From: Aeromonas enteropelogenes | Lineage (GTDB): Bacteria > Pseudomonadota > Gammaproteobacteria > Enterobacterales > Aeromonadaceae | Length of the DNA: 64,000 bases | Direction: 5' to 3' | Assembly (NCBI RefSeq): GCF_000819845.1 | Contig: NZ_CDCG01000016.1 | Span: 62,001 to 126,000, forward strand | Shown here: one piece after another, positions 62,195-64,000 of the stretch | Position numbering within the stretch: position 1 is the first letter of the stretch | Layout: the number at the start of each line of letters is the position of its first letter | Program-made: the position numbers and the translations under genes | The notes under the pieces: generated by a model | Told to the model about the DNA's origin: nothing | The model's database searches: none | The model's input: only the letters and a program-made list of their open reading frames with translations

Positions 62195-63940
62195 ATGTCC
62201 GCCAGTGAAGTGTTTGCGAGCACCGTCTTTCCCACTCAGCACGCCACCTTCAACCATGTCTGGTCCTCCCTGCTACTGGAGGAGCTTTATCGCCTCGGGG
62301 TGCGCGATATCGCGCTGGCCCCGGGTTCGCGCAGCGCCCCGCTCACCATGGCCGCCGCCGCCCACTCCGGGTTTCGCCGCCATCTGCATTTCGACGAGCG
62401 GGGTCTGGGCTTCATGGCGCTGGGGTTGGCCAAGGGCAGCAACCGCCCGGTAGCGGTGATCATGACGTCGGGCACCGCGGTCGCCAACCTCTGGCCCGCG
62501 GTGGCCGAGGCCCAGCTCACCGGCGTGCCGCTCATCATTCTCTCCGCCGACCGCCCCCACGAGCTCATCGACAACGGCGCCAACCAGGCCATCGACCAGC
62601 AGGGGATCTTCGGCCACTACCCCGTTTTTCAGCAGAGCCTGCCAAGCCCCACCCCCACCATCCCCGCCGCCTTCGTGCTGAGCTCGGTGGATCAGGCTCT
62701 GGCACAACAGGCACGCACGCCTGGGGTGGTACACATCAACTGCATGTATCCCGAGCCCCTCTACCCCGGCGACCAGTATCAGGATTTTGCCGCCTATCTG
62801 GCCCCCCTCGGCGACTGGCTCACCTCGGTTCGCCCCTGGAGCCCCTGGCAGCTGGGTGAGCAGAGCTGCCTGCCCCAGGCCGGCTGGAGCGAGCTGCAAG
62901 GCAAGCGCGGCGTCATCATCGCCGGGCGGATCTCCCACCCCGACCAGGCGCAAGCGGTGGTCGAGCTGGCCGAGCGCCTCGGTTGGCCCCTGTTGGCGGA
63001 TATCCAGAGCCAGATCCGCTTCGATGCTCGCAACCTCATCCACATGGATTTGGCGCTCAACGATCCCGGCTTCGTCGCCGAACTGGGGCGCGCCGAGGTA
63101 TTGCTGCAATTTGGCGCCCGCCTGGTCTCCAAGCGCCTCGGTCAGTTTATCAAGCGCCATCCCTGGCAGGATTACTGGCTGGTGGATCCGCAGCCGGCCC
63201 GGCTCGACCCCGACTACCGGCTGCGCAACCGCCTGCTCTGCAGCGCCAGCGCCTTCGTGGCGGCTCATCCGGTCGCAGCCACGGCGACTCCCTGGCACCG
63301 GCTGGACGCCCTGCAACAGAAGGCGAGTCGGCAGATCGCCGCCGCCTGCGAACGCTTCTCCGAATTGGGGGTGTGCCATCGCCTCAACCGGCTGATCTGC
63401 GGTCAGCTGTTTGTCGGCAACAGCATGCCGGCCCGGCTGATGGATATGCTGGGCACCCCGGGCCAGGGGCCGAGCCGGGTGATGACCAACCGCGGCGCCT
63501 CCGGCATCGATGGCCTCATTGCCACCGCCTACGGCTTCGCACAATCGGTCGAACAGGGCAGCGCCGAGCCCACCACCCTGCTACTCGGGGATCTCAGCGC
63601 ATTGCACGATCTCAACAGCCTGGCCCTGCTTGGCAAGGCCAGCCGACCGCTGGTGGTGATCCTGCTCAACAACGATGGCGGCAGCATCTTTCGCATGCTG
63701 CCGGTGCCCACCGAAGGGGAGCTGCTGGAGAGCTACTACCGGCTGCCCCATGGCCTGTGTTTCGAGCATGCCGCCGCCATGTTCGGCCTCGCCTATCGTG
63801 CGCCGGACAGCCTGGCCGAGTTCGAGCAGGCCTATACCGAGGCGCTCGGTGCCGGCGTCACCCTGATCGAGATCCGGGTGCCGAGCGAACAGGTGGCCGA
63901 TGATCTCAAGGCGCTGGGGGCCGCCATCCGTGGCGCCTGA
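62195..63940 (+). CDS. menD: SEPHCHC synthase MenD
   Basis: ThDP enzyme that joins isochorismate and 2-oxoglutarate to give 2-succinyl-5-enolpyruvyl-6-hydroxy-3-cyclohexene-1-carboxylate. The 581-residue chain has [11 protein letters not shown], the catalytic Glu region [21 protein letters not shown], and the ThDP motif [12 protein letters not shown]...NNDGG. The start MSASEVF was chosen over an upstream in-frame ATG that lies within menF. menH begins inside its 3' end. Confidence 0.95.
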   Translation: MSASEVFASTVFPTQHATFNHVWSSLLLEELYRLGVRDIALAPGSRSAPLTMAAAAHSGFRRHLHFDERGLGFMALGLAKGSNRPVAVIMTSGTAVANLWPAVAEAQLTGVPLIILSADRPHELIDNGANQAIDQQGIFGHYPVFQQSLPSPTPTIPAAFVLSSVDQALAQQARTPGVVHINCMYPEPLYPGDQYQDFAAYLAPLGDWLTSVRPWSPWQLGEQSCLPQAGWSELQGKRGVIIAGRISHPDQAQAVVELAERLGWPLLADIQSQIRFDARNLIHMDLALNDPGFVAELGRAEVLLQFGARLVSKRLGQFIKRHPWQDYWLVDPQPARLDPDYRLRNRLLCSASAFVAAHPVAATATPWHRLDALQQKASRQIAAACERFSELGVCHRLNRLICGQLFVGNSMPARLMDMLGTPGQGPSRVMTNRGASGIDGLIATAYGFAQSVEQGSAEPTTLLLGDLSALHDLNSLALLGKASRPLVVILLNNDGGSIFRMLPVPTEGELLESYYRLPHGLCFEHAAAMFGLAYRAPDSLAEFEQAYTEALGAGVTLIEIRVPSEQVADDLKALGAAIRGA

Positions 63941-64000
63941 ACAGCCCCAACGGCCGCACACCCTGGTGCTGCTGCACGGCCTGCTGGGGGATGCCGCTGA
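63930..64000 (+). CDS. menH: SHCHC synthase MenH, partial
   Basis: Begins at GTG 63930, overlapping the menD stop by 11 bp, and runs off the right edge after 23 codons. The visible part, [14 protein letters not shown], is the strand and oxyanion turn of the MenH alpha/beta-hydrolase, which makes SHCHC from the MenD product. The call rests on this motif and on the menF-menD-menH order. Confidence 0.85.
   Translation, partial: MAPEQPQRPHTLVLLHGLLGDAA

Noticed and set aside
60826-62235. 469-codon frame antisense to menF
   Set aside because: Shadow frame; menF carries all chorismate-enzyme motifs.
62273-63544. 423-codon frame antisense to menD
   Set aside because: Shadow frame opposite complete ThDP-enzyme motifs.
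1-64000. Insertion sequences, prophage, CRISPR array, tRNA or rRNA genes
   Set aside because: No transposase or phage genes, no spaced short repeats and no cloverleaf or rRNA signature were found on reading either strand.

Overview
The window is chromosomal DNA from a facultative gammaproteobacterium, most probably Aeromonas or a close relative. That assignment is inferred from high-GC coding DNA and from the combination of a tnaC-tnaA-tnaB tryptophanase operon, mtlA-mtlD-mltR, znuA/znuCB next to mepM, an scsABCD operon, parE/parC linked to yqiA-cpdA-yqiB-nudF-tolC, and menF-menD-menH. No rRNA, tRNA, CRISPR array, insertion sequence or prophage was seen.

Layout. 1-5 kb: a secreted protein cut by the left edge, nhaA, yjaG, a 2-hydroxyacid dehydrogenase and mepM. 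5.3-8.2 kb: a LapD-like membrane receptor without a GGDEF domain, an overlapping orphan TAXI-type binding protein, and convergent lapG. 8.3-10.9 kb: Zur-controlled znuA/znuCB. 10.8-15.4 kb: a LysR regulator and divergent DMT exporter, a uracil-DNA glycosylase-like protein, rarD, a periplasmic binding protein and a GIY-YIG protein. 15.4-17.6 kb: pspA-pspC-pspG behind a sigma-54 promoter, then plsC with an operator-like palindrome on its promoter. 17.7-21.5 kb: scsABCD. 21.7-24.3 kb: a J-domain protein followed by three unrecognised genes. 24.3-25.2 kb: an exact 33-bp repeat brackets one secreted-protein gene. 25.2-28.3 kb: tnaB, tnaA and the tnaC leader peptide.

28.9-30.4 kb holds small genes, two of them in an A+T-rich patch behind a 20-bp perfect palindrome. 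30.4-38.5 kb is a nine-gene block on the minus strand (nudF to parC), including a truncated GFA-family gene and a monooxygenase-like gene between parE and parC. tolC, hldE and an lpxL-type acyltransferase follow. 43-47 kb is the mannitol operon, with several CRP-like sites and a strongly structured mtlA leader that can pair with its own ribosome-binding site. 47-53.8 kb carries a CPA1 antiporter, a DnaJ-related protein, an MscS-like channel, zntB, yaiI, a PepSY/cytochrome b pair and ydjM. 53.8-59.3 kb carries nupC, dbpA, a YkgJ-type protein and a PepSY transmembrane protein. The window ends in menA and menF-menD-menH, cut by the right edge.

Most of the window is core metabolism and envelope biology. 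The least explained parts are the LapD-like/TAXI/LapG cluster, the J-domain operon, the mtlA leader, the repeat-bracketed gene and the A+T-rich small-gene patch. All statements come from reading the sequence; no database search or folding program was run.
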